The notes under the pieces were generated by a model, which was not told the DNA's origin, made no database searches, and saw only the letters and a program-made list of their open reading frames with translations. A DNA stretch of 64,000 bases from Martinezella rhizogenes (GTDB taxonomy: Bacteria; Pseudomonadota; Alphaproteobacteria; Rhizobiales; Rhizobiaceae). The position numbers and the translations under genes were made by a program. The stretch is taken from contig JAAMEZ010000058.1 in the NCBI GenBank assembly GCA_013322215.1, positions 62,001-126,000 of the forward strand, given 5' to 3'. Below, piece by piece: positions 1 through 8,680 of the stretch (within the stretch, counting starts at the first letter, position 1; each line of letters starts with the position of its first letter).

Positions 1-780
1 GGCATAGGCGGCTGGACTTTTGAGCCCTGGCGCGGGACCTTCTATCCCGATACGCTGAAGCAGAAGGACGAACTCAATTACGCCAGCCGCCAGCTGAAGG
101 TGATCGAGGTCAACGGCACCTACTACAGCACGCAGAAGCCCGAGGTCTTTGCCAAGTGGGCCGCCGATGTGCCTGATGGATTCATTTTCTCCTTGAAGGC
201 CACCCGCTTCGTCACCAACCGCCGGATTCTTGCCGAGGCCGGTGAATCCATGCAGAAATTTCTGGAATCCGGTATCAGCGAGCTCGGCGATCATCTCGGC
301 CCGCTGCTCTGGCAGTTCGCGCCGACGAAGAAATTCGATTCCGACGATTTCGAGGCTTTCCTCAAGCTGCTGCCGGCGAAGCAGGACGGCCTTGCCTTGA
401 AACACGTTGTCGAGGTCCGGCACGATTCCTTCAAGGTGCGGGAGTTCGTCGCGCTGCTCGAAAAATACAATGTCGCACCCGTTTGCGCCGAGCATTTCGA
501 CTATCCGATGATCGCCGATGTCACGGCCGATTTCGTCTATGCCCGCCTGCAGAAGGGATCGGACGATATCAAGACCTGTTATCCGCCGAAGGACCTGAAA
601 GCCTGGGCGGATCGCCTGAAATCATGGGCCACAGGCAATGTGCCTGATGATCTGCCGCTGATCGATGCCAAGCGCAAGGTCAAGACGGAACCGCGCGATG
701 TCTTTGCCTTCATGATCCACGAGGGCAAGGTGAATGCACCCCCGGGCGCGATTGCGTTGCAGGCGGAAGTCGCGAAGTAG
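1..780 (+). CDS. DUF72 (YecE-like) family protein, 5' end outside window
   Basis: The reading frame is open from base 1, so the gene begins before the window; the GTG at 100 is internal. About 259 residues are visible. The motifs EVNGTYYSTQ, FSLKATRFVTN and VEVRHDSF are typical of the DUF72/YecE family, a TIM-barrel-like fold of unknown biochemical role. The visible part holds most of the domain, ending with an Ala/Lys tail. It converges on nnr, with only two bases between the stops. Family assignment is firm; no function is inferred. Confidence 0.85.
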   Translation, partial: GIGGWTFEPWRGTFYPDTLKQKDELNYASRQLKVIEVNGTYYSTQKPEVFAKWAADVPDGFIFSLKATRFVTNRRILAEAGESMQKFLESGISELGDHLGPLLWQFAPTKKFDSDDFEAFLKLLPAKQDGLALKHVVEVRHDSFKVREFVALLEKYNVAPVCAEHFDYPMIADVTADFVYARLQKGSDDIKTCYPPKDLKAWADRLKSWATGNVPDDLPLIDAKRKVKTEPRDVFAFMIHEGKVNAPPGAIALQAEVAK

Positions 781-782
781 CG

Positions 783-2258
783 TTACAACGGCTTGACGGC
801 CGACATGAGATCTTCGGCCGTCAGCCCCTTGCCAGCATGTTGCCCTGCCAAGCCATGCAGCCAGACACCGGCTGCTGCCGCCTCGAAGGCCGGCGTCCCT
901 TGCGCCATCAGGCTGCCGACAATGCCGGCGAGCACATCGCCGGAGCCGGCCGTGGCAAGCCAGGGCGGCGCGTTGGCGTTGATCAATGCCCTGCCGTCCG
1001 GAGCGGCGATCACGCTGTCGGCGCCCTTGTAGATGATAGCAGCGTGGGCTCTCGCCGCAGCCGCTCTTGCCTTGTCGATCTTGCTCAAGGTTTCATCGGC
1101 GGCGATATCGGGAAAAAGACGGCCGAACTCTCCTTCATGCGGCGTCAGCACCAATCGTGTCGGCCCTTCGGCGAAAGCATCGAACAATCGCTGCGGGTCG
1201 TCGCGGAACGAGGTGATGCCGTCCGCATCCAGCACAAGACGGCGATCCGCAAGCGCGAGACAGAATTGCCGCGCCTTCTCGCCTGCGCCGAAACCCGGTC
1301 CGAGAATAAAAGTGGAGAGGCGTTTGTCGGCAAGCCATGTCCGCAACGACACTTCGTCTTCGACGTCGTGCAGCATGATTGCTGTCAGCAAGCCGGCATT
1401 GACGCTGAGCGCATCCGGCGGCGAGGCGATGGTGACGAGCCCGGCCCCGGCCTTTAACCCGGCCATGGCCGACATGCGTGCCGCCCCCGTAGCGTTCGGC
1501 CCGCCGGAAAAAACGACGAGATGGCCTCGCTTGTATTTGTGCGTGTCGGCACCTGCCGAAGGTATGGCCGCCTGCCACTGCGCAGGCGTATTTTCGGCGA
1601 GCAGGTCGTCAGAATGGGCGCGCACGATGCGGCTGGGGATACCGATGTCGAAAACCTCCAGCTCACCACACAGGTCGCGGCCCGGCAGCAGAAGATGACC
1701 CGGCTTGCGCGTCATGAAAGTCACCGTGCGAACGGCATGGAAGGCCGCGCCGAGAACCTGGCCGCTGCGCCCGTCGACGCCGGAAGGCAGATCGACGGCA
1801 ATCACGGGAACACCTGCCTCCGCAACGCGAGCGATGACGGCAGCAACATCATCCGGAGCCGGCCTGGAGAGGCCCGCGCCGAAGATCGCATCGATGACGA
1901 GATCGCCAGGCTGAGGAAAATAGCCACCGATCGCCTCACCTTCGACCGAACAATCGGCAAAGGCGCGCGCAGCATCTCCCTTAAGCCGCTGCGGATCGCC
2001 CAGATAAAACAGCCTCACGGCGGTTCCAGCCTGTTGCAGCGCGCGGGCAGCTACATAGCCATCGCCGCCATTGTTGCCCGGCCCGCAGAGGACGACATAT
2101 CGGATGGCGCCGGGAAAATGCCGGAGTGCGGCGGCAGCCACCGCCTGCCCTGCCTTTTCCATGAGCCCATAGGAATCGATGCCGGAGGCGGCAGCGGCGC
2201 TGTCGACGGCAGACATGGCATCAGGCGTGAGGAGCAGGTCGGGGAGCGGCAACATCAT
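783..2258 (-). CDS. nnr: Bifunctional NAD(P)H-hydrate epimerase / ADP-dependent dehydratase
   Basis: This enzyme repairs hydrated NAD(P)H (NADHX). The 491-residue protein has the usual fused layout: an N-terminal YjeF_N epimerase domain (about 1-215, with GPGNNGGDG at 59-67) and a C-terminal ribokinase-like dehydratase domain (about 225-491, with AGSGDVLAG from residue 437 carrying the catalytic Asp). Two adjacent ATG codons open the frame; no strong Shine-Dalgarno sequence is seen. It lies divergent to glnB, an arrangement common in rhizobia. Full length with no oddities. Confidence 0.93.
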   Translation of the reverse strand: MMLPLPDLLLTPDAMSAVDSAAAASGIDSYGLMEKAGQAVAAAALRHFPGAIRYVVLCGPGNNGGDGYVAARALQQAGTAVRLFYLGDPQRLKGDAARAFADCSVEGEAIGGYFPQPGDLVIDAIFGAGLSRPAPDDVAAVIARVAEAGVPVIAVDLPSGVDGRSGQVLGAAFHAVRTVTFMTRKPGHLLLPGRDLCGELEVFDIGIPSRIVRAHSDDLLAENTPAQWQAAIPSAGADTHKYKRGHLVVFSGGPNATGAARMSAMAGLKAGAGLVTIASPPDALSVNAGLLTAIMLHDVEDEVSLRTWLADKRLSTFILGPGFGAGEKARQFCLALADRRLVLDADGITSFRDDPQRLFDAFAEGPTRLVLTPHEGEFGRLFPDIAADETLSKIDKARAAAARAHAAIIYKGADSVIAAPDGRALINANAPPWLATAGSGDVLAGIVGSLMAQGTPAFEAAAAGVWLHGLAGQHAGKGLTAEDLMSAVKPL

Positions 2259-2606
2259 GGCGGATATTATAGATGCGAAATCTGCCTCAAAAACAACCGC
2301 TATTGCGCCGGCTGATTTGGCTTATAAATGTGCATTTGCATAATAATTAAACAATAAGATTCAAGGTGTTGCCGAAGCACAAACTCGCCGTGCATGGCTC
2401 TTTTTTGCGAATTTTTGCTTATCCCACGCATTTCCGCGCGAAATCGCTTCCATTTTTCCGAAAAATCCTCATCAATTCATCGTCTCGGTACGAATTCGCC
2501 GGGATTTTTTACAGCAGCTCGTTCTCAATTGGCATGATACGTGCATTACGTTGGCCGAGCGGGGAGTAGTCCTGCTGTATCAGGAGAAGCGGAGAGACAT
2601 TTTCTC
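2259..2606. other. Intergenic region between nnr and glnB
   Basis: This 348-base gap is much more AT-rich than its neighbours and holds the divergent promoters of nnr and glnB. The only site I can support is the sigma-54-like promoter at 2530-2545. No convincing ORF was found. Confidence 0.6.
2530..2545 (+). promoter_or_regulatory. Sigma-54 (-24/-12) promoter of glnB
   Basis: TGGCAT-GATAC-GTGCA matches the RpoN consensus TGGCAC-N5-TTGCA, with the invariant GG and GC dinucleotides at the correct spacing and two mismatches elsewhere. It lies 61 bases before the glnB ATG. Control of rhizobial glnB by RpoN and NtrC is known; use of this site here is inferred. Confidence 0.7.
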
Positions 2607-2945
2607 ATGAAAAAGATCGAAGCGATCATTAAGCCCTTCAAGCTCGACGAAGTGAAGGAAGCCCTTCAGGAAGTCGGCCTGCAGGGTATCACCGTCACGG
2701 AAGCGAAGGGCTTCGGTCGTCAGAAGGGCCACACGGAGCTTTACCGTGGCGCCGAATACGTCGTCGACTTCCTACCGAAGGTGAAGGTCGAAGTTGTATT
2801 GGCGGACGAAAATGCGGAAGCGGTGATCGAGGCCATCCGCAAGGCTGCGCAAACAGGCCGTATCGGCGACGGAAAGATTTTCGTTTCCAACGTGGAAGAA
2901 GTCATTCGAATCCGCACCGGCGAAACGGGCATCGACGCCATTTAA
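2607..2945 (+). CDS. glnB: Nitrogen regulatory protein PII
   Basis: PII senses 2-oxoglutarate and ATP/ADP, is uridylylated by GlnD, and signals nitrogen state to NtrB and GlnE. The 112-residue protein starts MKKIEAIIKPFKLDEVKEAL, exactly the family N-terminus. The T-loop is intact with Tyr51 in ELYRGAEYVVDF, the uridylylation site. The upstream in-frame extension to 2541 is not conserved and is ignored. It is followed by glnA after 63 bases and is probably cotranscribed with it. A small hairpin (CGGCC at 2952-2956, GGCCG at 2963-2967) sits in that gap. Confidence 0.97.
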   Translation: MKKIEAIIKPFKLDEVKEALQEVGLQGITVTEAKGFGRQKGHTELYRGAEYVVDFLPKVKVEVVLADENAEAVIEAIRKAAQTGRIGDGKIFVSNVEEVIRIRTGETGIDAI

Positions 2946-3008
2946 TCCGCCCGGCCATTTTCGGCCGCGGCTCGTTTAATCGTCATCTAAGTCAAGGGAA
3001 GTAATTTA

Positions 3009-4418
3009 ATGACGACCGCAAGCGAAATTTTGAAACAAATCAAGGATAACGACGTCAAGTTCGTCGACCTGCGCTTCACGGATCCGAAGGGCAAACTCCA
3101 GCACCTCACCATGGACGTGATCTGTGTCGACGAAGACATGTTCGCCGATGGCGTCATGTTCGACGGCTCCTCGATTGCCGGTTGGAAGGCCATCAACGAA
3201 TCCGACATGGTGCTGATGCCCGATCCGGACACGGTCCATATGGATCCATTCTTCGCGCAGTCCACCATGGTTATCCTCTGCGACATCCTCGATCCGGTCT
3301 CAGGCGAAGCCTATAACCGCGATCCGCGCGGCACCGCCAAGAAGGCCGAAGCCTATCTCAAGGCCTCCGGCATCGGCGACACCGCCTTCTTCGGCCCGGA
3401 AGCCGAATTCTTCGTTTTCGACGACGTCAAGTACAAGGCCGATCCCTACAATACCGGCTTCAAGCTCGATTCCAGCGAACTGCCGTCCAACGACGACACC
3501 GACTATGAGACCGGCAACCTCGGCCACCGTCCGCGCGTCAAGGGCGGCTACTTCCCGGTTCCGCCGATCGACAGCTGCCAGGACATGCGCTCCGAGATGC
3601 TGACGGTTCTCACCGAAATGGGCGTCGTCGTCGAAAAGCATCACCATGAAGTTGCAGCCGCCCAGCACGAGCTTGGCATCAAGTTCGACACGCTGGTGCG
3701 CAACGCCGACAAGATGCAGATCTACAAGTATGTCGTGCATCAGGTCGCCAATGCCTATGGCAAGACGGCAACCTTCATGCCGAAGCCGATCTTCGGCGAC
3801 AACGGTTCGGGCATGCACGTTCACCAGTCGATCTGGAAGGGCGGCAAGCCGACCTTCGCCGGCGACGAGTATGCAGGCCTCTCCGAGAGCTGCCTCTATT
3901 ATATCGGCGGCATCATCAAGCATGCCAAGGCGATCAACGCCTTTACCAACCCGTCGACGAACTCCTACAAGCGTCTCGTCCCGGGTTACGAAGCTCCGGT
4001 TCTGCTCGCCTATTCGGCTCGCAACCGTTCCGCATCCTGCCGCATTCCGTTCGGTACGAACCCGAAGGCAAAGCGCGTCGAAGTCCGCTTCCCTGACCCG
4101 ACCGCCAACCCCTATCTCGGCTTTGCTGCCATGCTGATGGCCGGCCTCGACGGCATCAAGAACAAGATTCATCCCGGCAAGGCCATGGACAAGGATCTCT
4201 ACGACCTGCCGCCGAAGGAACTGAAGAAGATCCCGACGGTTTGCGGCTCGCTGCGCGAAGCGCTGGAAAGCCTCGACAAGGACCGCAAGTTCCTGACCGC
4301 CGGCGGCGTCTTCGACGACGACCAGATTGATGCTTTCATCGAACTGAAGATGCAGGAAGTCATGCGCTTCGAAATGACCCCGCATCCGGTCGAATACGAC
4401 ATGTACTATTCGGTCTGA
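3009..4418 (+). CDS. glnA: Glutamine synthetase type I
   Basis: This enzyme makes glutamine from glutamate, ammonia and ATP, the entry step of ammonia assimilation. The 469-residue length matches bacterial GSI. Visible are the beta-grasp start, FDGSSIAGW, the metal/ATP site region GPEAEFFVFD, NGSGMHVHQS, NRSASCRIP and the adenylylation motif DLYDLPP with Tyr398. Presence of that Tyr implies GlnE-type covalent control. RBS AAGGGAAG precedes the ATG. Second gene of the glnBA unit, closed by a terminator at 4430-4456. Confidence 0.98.
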   Translation: MTTASEILKQIKDNDVKFVDLRFTDPKGKLQHLTMDVICVDEDMFADGVMFDGSSIAGWKAINESDMVLMPDPDTVHMDPFFAQSTMVILCDILDPVSGEAYNRDPRGTAKKAEAYLKASGIGDTAFFGPEAEFFVFDDVKYKADPYNTGFKLDSSELPSNDDTDYETGNLGHRPRVKGGYFPVPPIDSCQDMRSEMLTVLTEMGVVVEKHHHEVAAAQHELGIKFDTLVRNADKMQIYKYVVHQVANAYGKTATFMPKPIFGDNGSGMHVHQSIWKGGKPTFAGDEYAGLSESCLYYIGGIIKHAKAINAFTNPSTNSYKRLVPGYEAPVLLAYSARNRSASCRIPFGTNPKAKRVEVRFPDPTANPYLGFAAMLMAGLDGIKNKIHPGKAMDKDLYDLPPKELKKIPTVCGSLREALESLDKDRKFLTAGGVFDDDQIDAFIELKMQEVMRFEMTPHPVEYDMYYSV

Positions 4419-4429
4419 TATCGAATACG

Positions 4430-4456
4430 AAAGCCCCGGCTTGCCGGGGCTTTCTT
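4430..4456 (+). terminator. Rho-independent terminator of glnA
   Basis: AAAGCCCCGG and CCGGGGCTTT form a perfect 10-bp stem with a four-base loop, starting 12 bases after the glnA stop and followed by a short pyrimidine-rich tail. Confidence 0.85.
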
Positions 4457-4583
4457 CATAAAGAGGAAGCTGGTGGCAGGTGTCCCTCCAAATAGCGCTT
4501 TCATATAGAGCTGTCGCTCGAAGTAAATCCGAGCCGAATATGACAGTTCAATGAAGGAATGGGGGCAAAAATCCTTGATATCA

Positions 4584-4600
4584 GTGGTGAAAGTCACCAC
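4584..4600 (+). promoter_or_regulatory. Perfect inverted repeat upstream of hspQ
   Basis: GTGGTGA-aag-TCACCAC is a perfect 7-bp inverted repeat with a 3-base spacer, ending 26 bases before the hspQ ATG. A CTTGAT hexamer at 4573-4578 resembles the -35 box of heat-shock (RpoH) promoters, and the right arm overlaps where a -10 box would lie. It may be an operator or a 5'-leader hairpin; which one is not decided by the sequence. Confidence 0.5.
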
Positions 4601-4626
4601 ATGATTACGTGAAAGGAAGTCGTGCC

Positions 4627-4956
4627 ATGAAACAACGCAACGCAAAATTCAATATTGGCGACGTGGTTCGACACCGGATGTTCCCCTTCCGTGGTGTCAT
4701 CTTCGATGTCGATCCGGAATTCGCAAATACAGAGGAATGGTGGAATTCCATTCCCGTCGAAGTGCGGCCTGACAAGGACCAGCCCTTCTATCACCTTCTC
4801 GCCGAAAACGACGAGACGGAATATGTCGCATACGTATCGGAGCAGAACCTTATCAATGATGAGAGCGGCGTTCCCTTACGCAATCCGCAGGTCGCTCAGA
4901 TTTTCGACCGTGCCCCGACGGGACAGCTCAAACCCAAGATGAGCTTTGCCCACTAA
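4627..4956 (+). CDS. hspQ: Heat-shock protein HspQ (YccV-like)
   Basis: The 109-residue protein matches the HspQ/YccV family: KFNIGDVVRHRMFPFRGVIFDVDPEF at the N-terminus, then EEWWNSIPVEVRP and YVSEQNLIND. In enterobacteria HspQ is a heat-inducible protein that binds hemimethylated DNA and acts as a specificity factor for Lon. The ATG at 4627 is chosen because AAGGAAG lies just upstream; the GTG at 4609 has no ribosome site. It is a single gene flanked by terminators, with an inverted repeat in its leader. Confidence 0.92.
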   Translation: MKQRNAKFNIGDVVRHRMFPFRGVIFDVDPEFANTEEWWNSIPVEVRPDKDQPFYHLLAENDETEYVAYVSEQNLINDESGVPLRNPQVAQIFDRAPTGQLKPKMSFAH

Positions 4957-4981
4957 GAGCAGATAAAATATATCCTATTCC

Positions 4982-5014
4982 AAAGGGAAGGTGCTCCCAA
5001 CGCCTTCCCTTTTT
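4982..5014 (+). terminator. Rho-independent terminator of hspQ
   Basis: AAGGGAAGG pairs with CCTTCCC across an 11-base loop, and a run of five T follows the stem. It starts 26 bases after the hspQ stop. Confidence 0.8.
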
Positions 5015-5046
5015 GATTGGCTTCAGTGCACCGTATCTGCCATGCA

Positions 5047-5080
5047 AAGAAAAAGCCCGGATCACTCCGGGCTTTTTCTT
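5047..5080 (-). terminator. Rho-independent terminator of the ialB-like gene
   Basis: AAAAAGCCCGG and CCGGGCTTTTT form a long stem with a six-base loop. It has T runs on both strands and so can serve both converging genes, but it is nearest to the minus-strand stop at 5104. Confidence 0.82.
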
Positions 5081-5103
5081 TGATGAAATGGAATTCCGCG
5101 AGC

Positions 5104-5763
5104 TTACTGCTGCTTGGCAGCCTTCTGCGCGTCTTCCAGCTTCTTGCGAGCTTCCTCAGCCTTCTTCTGCATGCTGTCCTGCAGGCTCTTCTGGCTTTCG
5201 GCAAGCTTGCTGTCGGAAATGGCCGGACCATCAAAGGCGGCGCCGAAGCCGGTCAGCGAGATCTTGATCGGGTTCGGAGCGCGGCGGAAGTTGACCGAGG
5301 TGAAGGTGACGTCGGTGCCCTTCTTCAGCGAAGCGATCATCGCGTCGGTGACCGGAACTTCGGCGGTGCACTTGTCCGGAAGGCAAACGGCGTAATCGAG
5401 CTTCTGGCCCTTGCCGCCATCGACCTGCATGGTGATGCCGGGCGGAATCAGGCGAGCGGTCGGAACCGAGATCTGCAGGATCTTGCGGTTGACCTTGCCG
5501 TCAACGGAGATGAGGCCGACAGCCGTGACGAGCTGGCCGTTGTTTGCCATGATCAGGTTCTGCACGATGCAGATGTCGGCATCGTCCTGCTTGGTGCAGG
5601 TCTTGTACCAGCCGAGACGCGGCTGGTTGGGATCGCCGCCACCATCAGCGGGAGCTGCGTTGGACGCATCTTGAGCAAAAGCGGCAGCCGGCATGGCCGC
5701 GCCGATCATGAGAGCCAGAGCAGAGAGACCTGCCCGCATTTTGTTGTCAGTCTTGAACATCAT
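5104..5763 (-). CDS. Invasion-associated locus B (IalB) family protein
   Basis: The 219-residue protein has a Sec signal peptide (LSALALMIGAAMPAAAFAQ, cleavage near residue 30). Its core has WYKTCTKQDDADICIVQ and VCLPDKCTAEVP, whose four cysteines probably form two disulfides as in IalB of Bartonella. The C-terminus is an Ala/Lys/Glu-rich coiled-coil tail. The start is one of two tandem ATG codons (5763 or 5760), 10 bases after GGAGG. IalB affects host-cell invasion in Bartonella; rhizobial homologues have no settled function. It is periplasmic or envelope-associated by inference. Confidence 0.88.
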   Translation of the reverse strand: MMFKTDNKMRAGLSALALMIGAAMPAAAFAQDASNAAPADGGGDPNQPRLGWYKTCTKQDDADICIVQNLIMANNGQLVTAVGLISVDGKVNRKILQISVPTARLIPPGITMQVDGGKGQKLDYAVCLPDKCTAEVPVTDAMIASLKKGTDVTFTSVNFRRAPNPIKISLTGFGAAFDGPAISDSKLAESQKSLQDSMQKKAEEARKKLEDAQKAAKQQ

Positions 5764-6027
5764 AGCGAAACCGCCTCCTGAAATCCGCTTCGGGACGACA
5801 GCGTGCCGTCCCATGCTATTCGGGTCAAACCGTCGTCCACCTGTCGAATGAATAAGGCAAATACATGACCCGAGAAACCCGGCACCCCTGTTACATCGCA
5901 CTGGCACGGATATCCAGCTTTTCTTTGGCCTTTTCTGCCGAGTCCTAAGATTTCCGCAGTCGCGTGTTGAATTCGGCACGCTCATGATAATGTTCGGCCG
6001 AATCGTACCCCTCCCGGAAAGGATGCC

Positions 6028-7836
6028 ATGCAAGCGCTCCGGATCGCTGCCTTCCTGTTCTTCGCAACCTTGTGCAACGCCGCGGCCGCTCAGCCGCTTT
6101 ACGGCATCGCCATGCACGGAGATCCGGCGCTGCCGGCAGACTTCAAGCATTTCCCTTACGTCAATCCGGATGTCAAAAAGGGCGGCCGCATCAGCTATGG
6201 CGTCGTCGGCACTTTCGACAACCTCAACCCCTTCATTCTGAAAAGCATGCGAACGACGGCGCGTGGCATGTGGGACCCGGAATTCGGCAATCTCGTCTAC
6301 GAGTCGCTGATGCAGCGCTCGAGCGATGAGCCCTTCACGCTTTATGGATTGTTGGCGCAGACGGTCGAATGGGACGACAATCGCAGCTTCATCCAGTTCA
6401 ACCTCAATCCGAAGGCTCAATGGTCGGACGGGCAGCCGGTCACGCCGGAAGATGTGATCTTCACCTTCCAGCTTCTGCGCGATAAGGGTCGCCCCAACCT
6501 TGCATCTCCGCTGAAAGGCGTCAGCAAGATGGAGAAGGTCGGCGAGCATGGCGTGCTGATCCATTTCAACGAGACGGCGAATCGCGAAACGCCGCTGATC
6601 ATCTCCATGCTGCCTATCCTGCCGAAACACGCGATTGATCTCGATAATTTCGATCGCACGACGCTTAGCATCCCCATTGGCTCCGGCCCATATCGCGTCA
6701 AGAGCGTAGATCCCGGTCAGCGAATAGTCTTCGAGCGAAATCCCGATTACTGGGGCAAAGACATCCCGGCGAAGGTCGGCGTCGACAATTACGATCAGAT
6801 CGTCGTCAATTACTTCCTGCAGGATACGACGGTGTTCGAATCCTTCAAGAAGGGCGATATCGACATCTATCAGGATGGCAGCCCCGCCCATTGGCAGCAG
6901 GCTTATGATTTTCCGGCCGTAAGCTCCGGCGCGGTGGTCAAGGAGACGTTTAGGCCAAAACTGCCGAGCGGCATGCTGGGCTTCGTCTTCAACACACGCC
7001 GCCCGATCTTTGCCGACAAGAACGTGCGCAAGGGCCTGGCGCTTGCTTTTGACTTCGAATGGTTCAACCGCAGCCTTGCCTCCAGCGCCTATACGCGTAC
7101 AGAAAGCTACTGGCAGAACTCCGACCTCTCCTCCTTCGGCGTGCCCGCCGATGCCAACGAGCTTTCCATGCTCGGCCCGATCAAGAACCATATCGACGCA
7201 GACGTGTTAGACGGCACCTACAAGCTGCCGGTAAGCGATGGCTCCGGCCGCGACCGAAAGATCCTGCGCAAGGCCGTCAATTTCCTCAAGCAGGGCGGCT
7301 ACACGATCAAGGGGGAGCGCATGGTCGACAGCGCCGGCCGCCAGCTCAGTTTCGAGATCATGACACAGAATACGGATCAGGAACGCGTTGCCATTGCCTA
7401 TCGCCGTTCCCTGGCGCTGCTCGGCATTGCCGTCACGATACGTACGGTTGACGATTCGCAATATCAGCTACGGACGGGGAACTACGATTACGACATGATC
7501 CTGAAGGCCTATCCCTCCTCGCTATCTCCCGGCACGGAGCAGCTTGGACGATGGGGATCGGCCGCCGCCAGGGTGCCGGGCAGCTTCAACTACGCTGGTG
7601 TCGCGGATCCTGACGTTGACGCGCTGATGGGACATTTCCTGACTGCCCATTCGGCCGAGGATTTCCGCGACGCGGTACGCTCCTTCGATCGCATCCTGAT
7701 ATCAGGCTATTATATGGTGCCGCTCTATCACATCGGCCAGCAGTGGATAGCGCGGCGCAGCCACATTGCCCATCCGGACGTGCTGCCGCTCTACGGCTAT
7801 CAATTGCCGGCCTGGTGGGATGCTTCGGCGCAATGA
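6028..7836 (+). CDS. ABC transporter substrate-binding protein, family 5 (peptide/YejA-like)
   Basis: The 602-residue protein has a signal peptide (MQALRIAAFLFFATLCNAAAAQ) and the SBP_bac_5 fold: GGRISYGVVGTFDNLNPF, WSDGQPVTPEDVIFTFQLL, PIGSGPYRVKSVDPGQRI and FVFNTRRPIFADKNVRKG. The long insertion pattern resembles YejA, the periplasmic receptor of the YejABEF oligopeptide importer. No permease or ATPase gene follows, so it is an orphan receptor here. RBS GGAAAGGA precedes the ATG. It lies divergent to the ialB-like gene with a 264-base shared promoter region. Confidence 0.9.
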   Translation: MQALRIAAFLFFATLCNAAAAQPLYGIAMHGDPALPADFKHFPYVNPDVKKGGRISYGVVGTFDNLNPFILKSMRTTARGMWDPEFGNLVYESLMQRSSDEPFTLYGLLAQTVEWDDNRSFIQFNLNPKAQWSDGQPVTPEDVIFTFQLLRDKGRPNLASPLKGVSKMEKVGEHGVLIHFNETANRETPLIISMLPILPKHAIDLDNFDRTTLSIPIGSGPYRVKSVDPGQRIVFERNPDYWGKDIPAKVGVDNYDQIVVNYFLQDTTVFESFKKGDIDIYQDGSPAHWQQAYDFPAVSSGAVVKETFRPKLPSGMLGFVFNTRRPIFADKNVRKGLALAFDFEWFNRSLASSAYTRTESYWQNSDLSSFGVPADANELSMLGPIKNHIDADVLDGTYKLPVSDGSGRDRKILRKAVNFLKQGGYTIKGERMVDSAGRQLSFEIMTQNTDQERVAIAYRRSLALLGIAVTIRTVDDSQYQLRTGNYDYDMILKAYPSSLSPGTEQLGRWGSAAARVPGSFNYAGVADPDVDALMGHFLTAHSAEDFRDAVRSFDRILISGYYMVPLYHIGQQWIARRSHIAHPDVLPLYGYQLPAWWDASAQ

Positions 7837-7928
7837 TGTCTGGCGGTTCCCTTTCGGTAACTGGTTGAAGCCATCCTTACAAAGGCCTAGATGGAGGGGA
7901 GCAGCCCGAAAACCGAAAGGATGAAACC

Positions 7929-8600
7929 ATGGAACGCATCACGATCGACATCGTCTCGGACGTCGTCTGCCCATGGTGCTATCTCGGCAAGGCCCGCCTG
8001 GAGCTGGCGATCGCCGAGGTGCAGGACGAAGTAGGCGTCGACCTCAACTGGCGGCCCTATCGGCTCAATCCCGACTATCCGCCGGAAGGCGTCGACCAGA
8101 AGAAGGCGCTGGAGCAGAAGCTTGGCGGCGCGGAGCGTGTCGCGCAAGGGCACAAGATGCTGACCGATCTCGGCCGCGAAGTCGGCATCAAGTTCGATTT
8201 CGATGCCATCAAGATCGGCCCCAACACGCTCGATGCCCATCGCCTCATTCATTGGGCCGTCACCGAAAGCCGTGAAAAGCAGGACAAAGTGGTGGACGCC
8301 CTTTTCAAGGCCAATTTCGAACAGGGCCGCAATGTCGGCGATCACGCCGTGCTGCTCGACATTGCCGAAGAAGCCGGGCTCGACCGCTCGATCATTGCCA
8401 CGCTGCTTGCCTCCGATGCGGACCGCGATCTCATTGTCGGCGAAATCGAAGCCGCTCAGAAGATCGGCGTCAACGGCGTGCCCTTCTTCATCTTCGACCA
8501 GCAATATGCCGTCAGCGGTGCTCAGACGCCGGATGTGCTCGCTGGAGCATTGCGAGACATCGCCAAGATGAAAGCGGAAGCTCGCGCCGGAATGAACTAA
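7929..8600 (+). CDS. DsbA-family oxidoreductase, FrnE-like
   Basis: The 223-residue protein carries a thioredoxin-type CPWC site at residues 14-17 within a DsbA fold, an alpha-helical insertion, and the cis-proline loop GVNGVPFFIF near the C-terminus. There is no signal peptide, so it is cytoplasmic, as for FrnE and the related 2-hydroxychromene-2-carboxylate isomerases. FrnE acts as a disulfide isomerase in Deinococcus; the substrate here is unknown. It lies 92 bases after the binding-protein gene in the same direction. Confidence 0.88.
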   Translation: MERITIDIVSDVVCPWCYLGKARLELAIAEVQDEVGVDLNWRPYRLNPDYPPEGVDQKKALEQKLGGAERVAQGHKMLTDLGREVGIKFDFDAIKIGPNTLDAHRLIHWAVTESREKQDKVVDALFKANFEQGRNVGDHAVLLDIAEEAGLDRSIIATLLASDADRDLIVGEIEAAQKIGVNGVPFFIFDQQYAVSGAQTPDVLAGALRDIAKMKAEARAGMN

Positions 8601-8680
8601 GCGGGATTCCGCTTTTCGATTATGGCTGCAAAAGCTTCCGCGAATCGCCGATCGCGGAAGTCATCAAGCGATGGCTGGCA

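Noticed and set aside
2377..2393. GCAC-N9-GTGC dyad as an NtrC site before glnB
   Set aside because: Spacing is two bases longer than the usual NtrC site, so it is not listed as a binding site.
3300..4385. 361-codon minus-strand ORF
   Set aside because: Antisense shadow of glnA.
5104..7191. 695-codon minus-strand ORF
   Set aside because: Only its last 219 codons are the IalB-like gene with signal peptide and RBS; the rest is antisense to the binding-protein gene.
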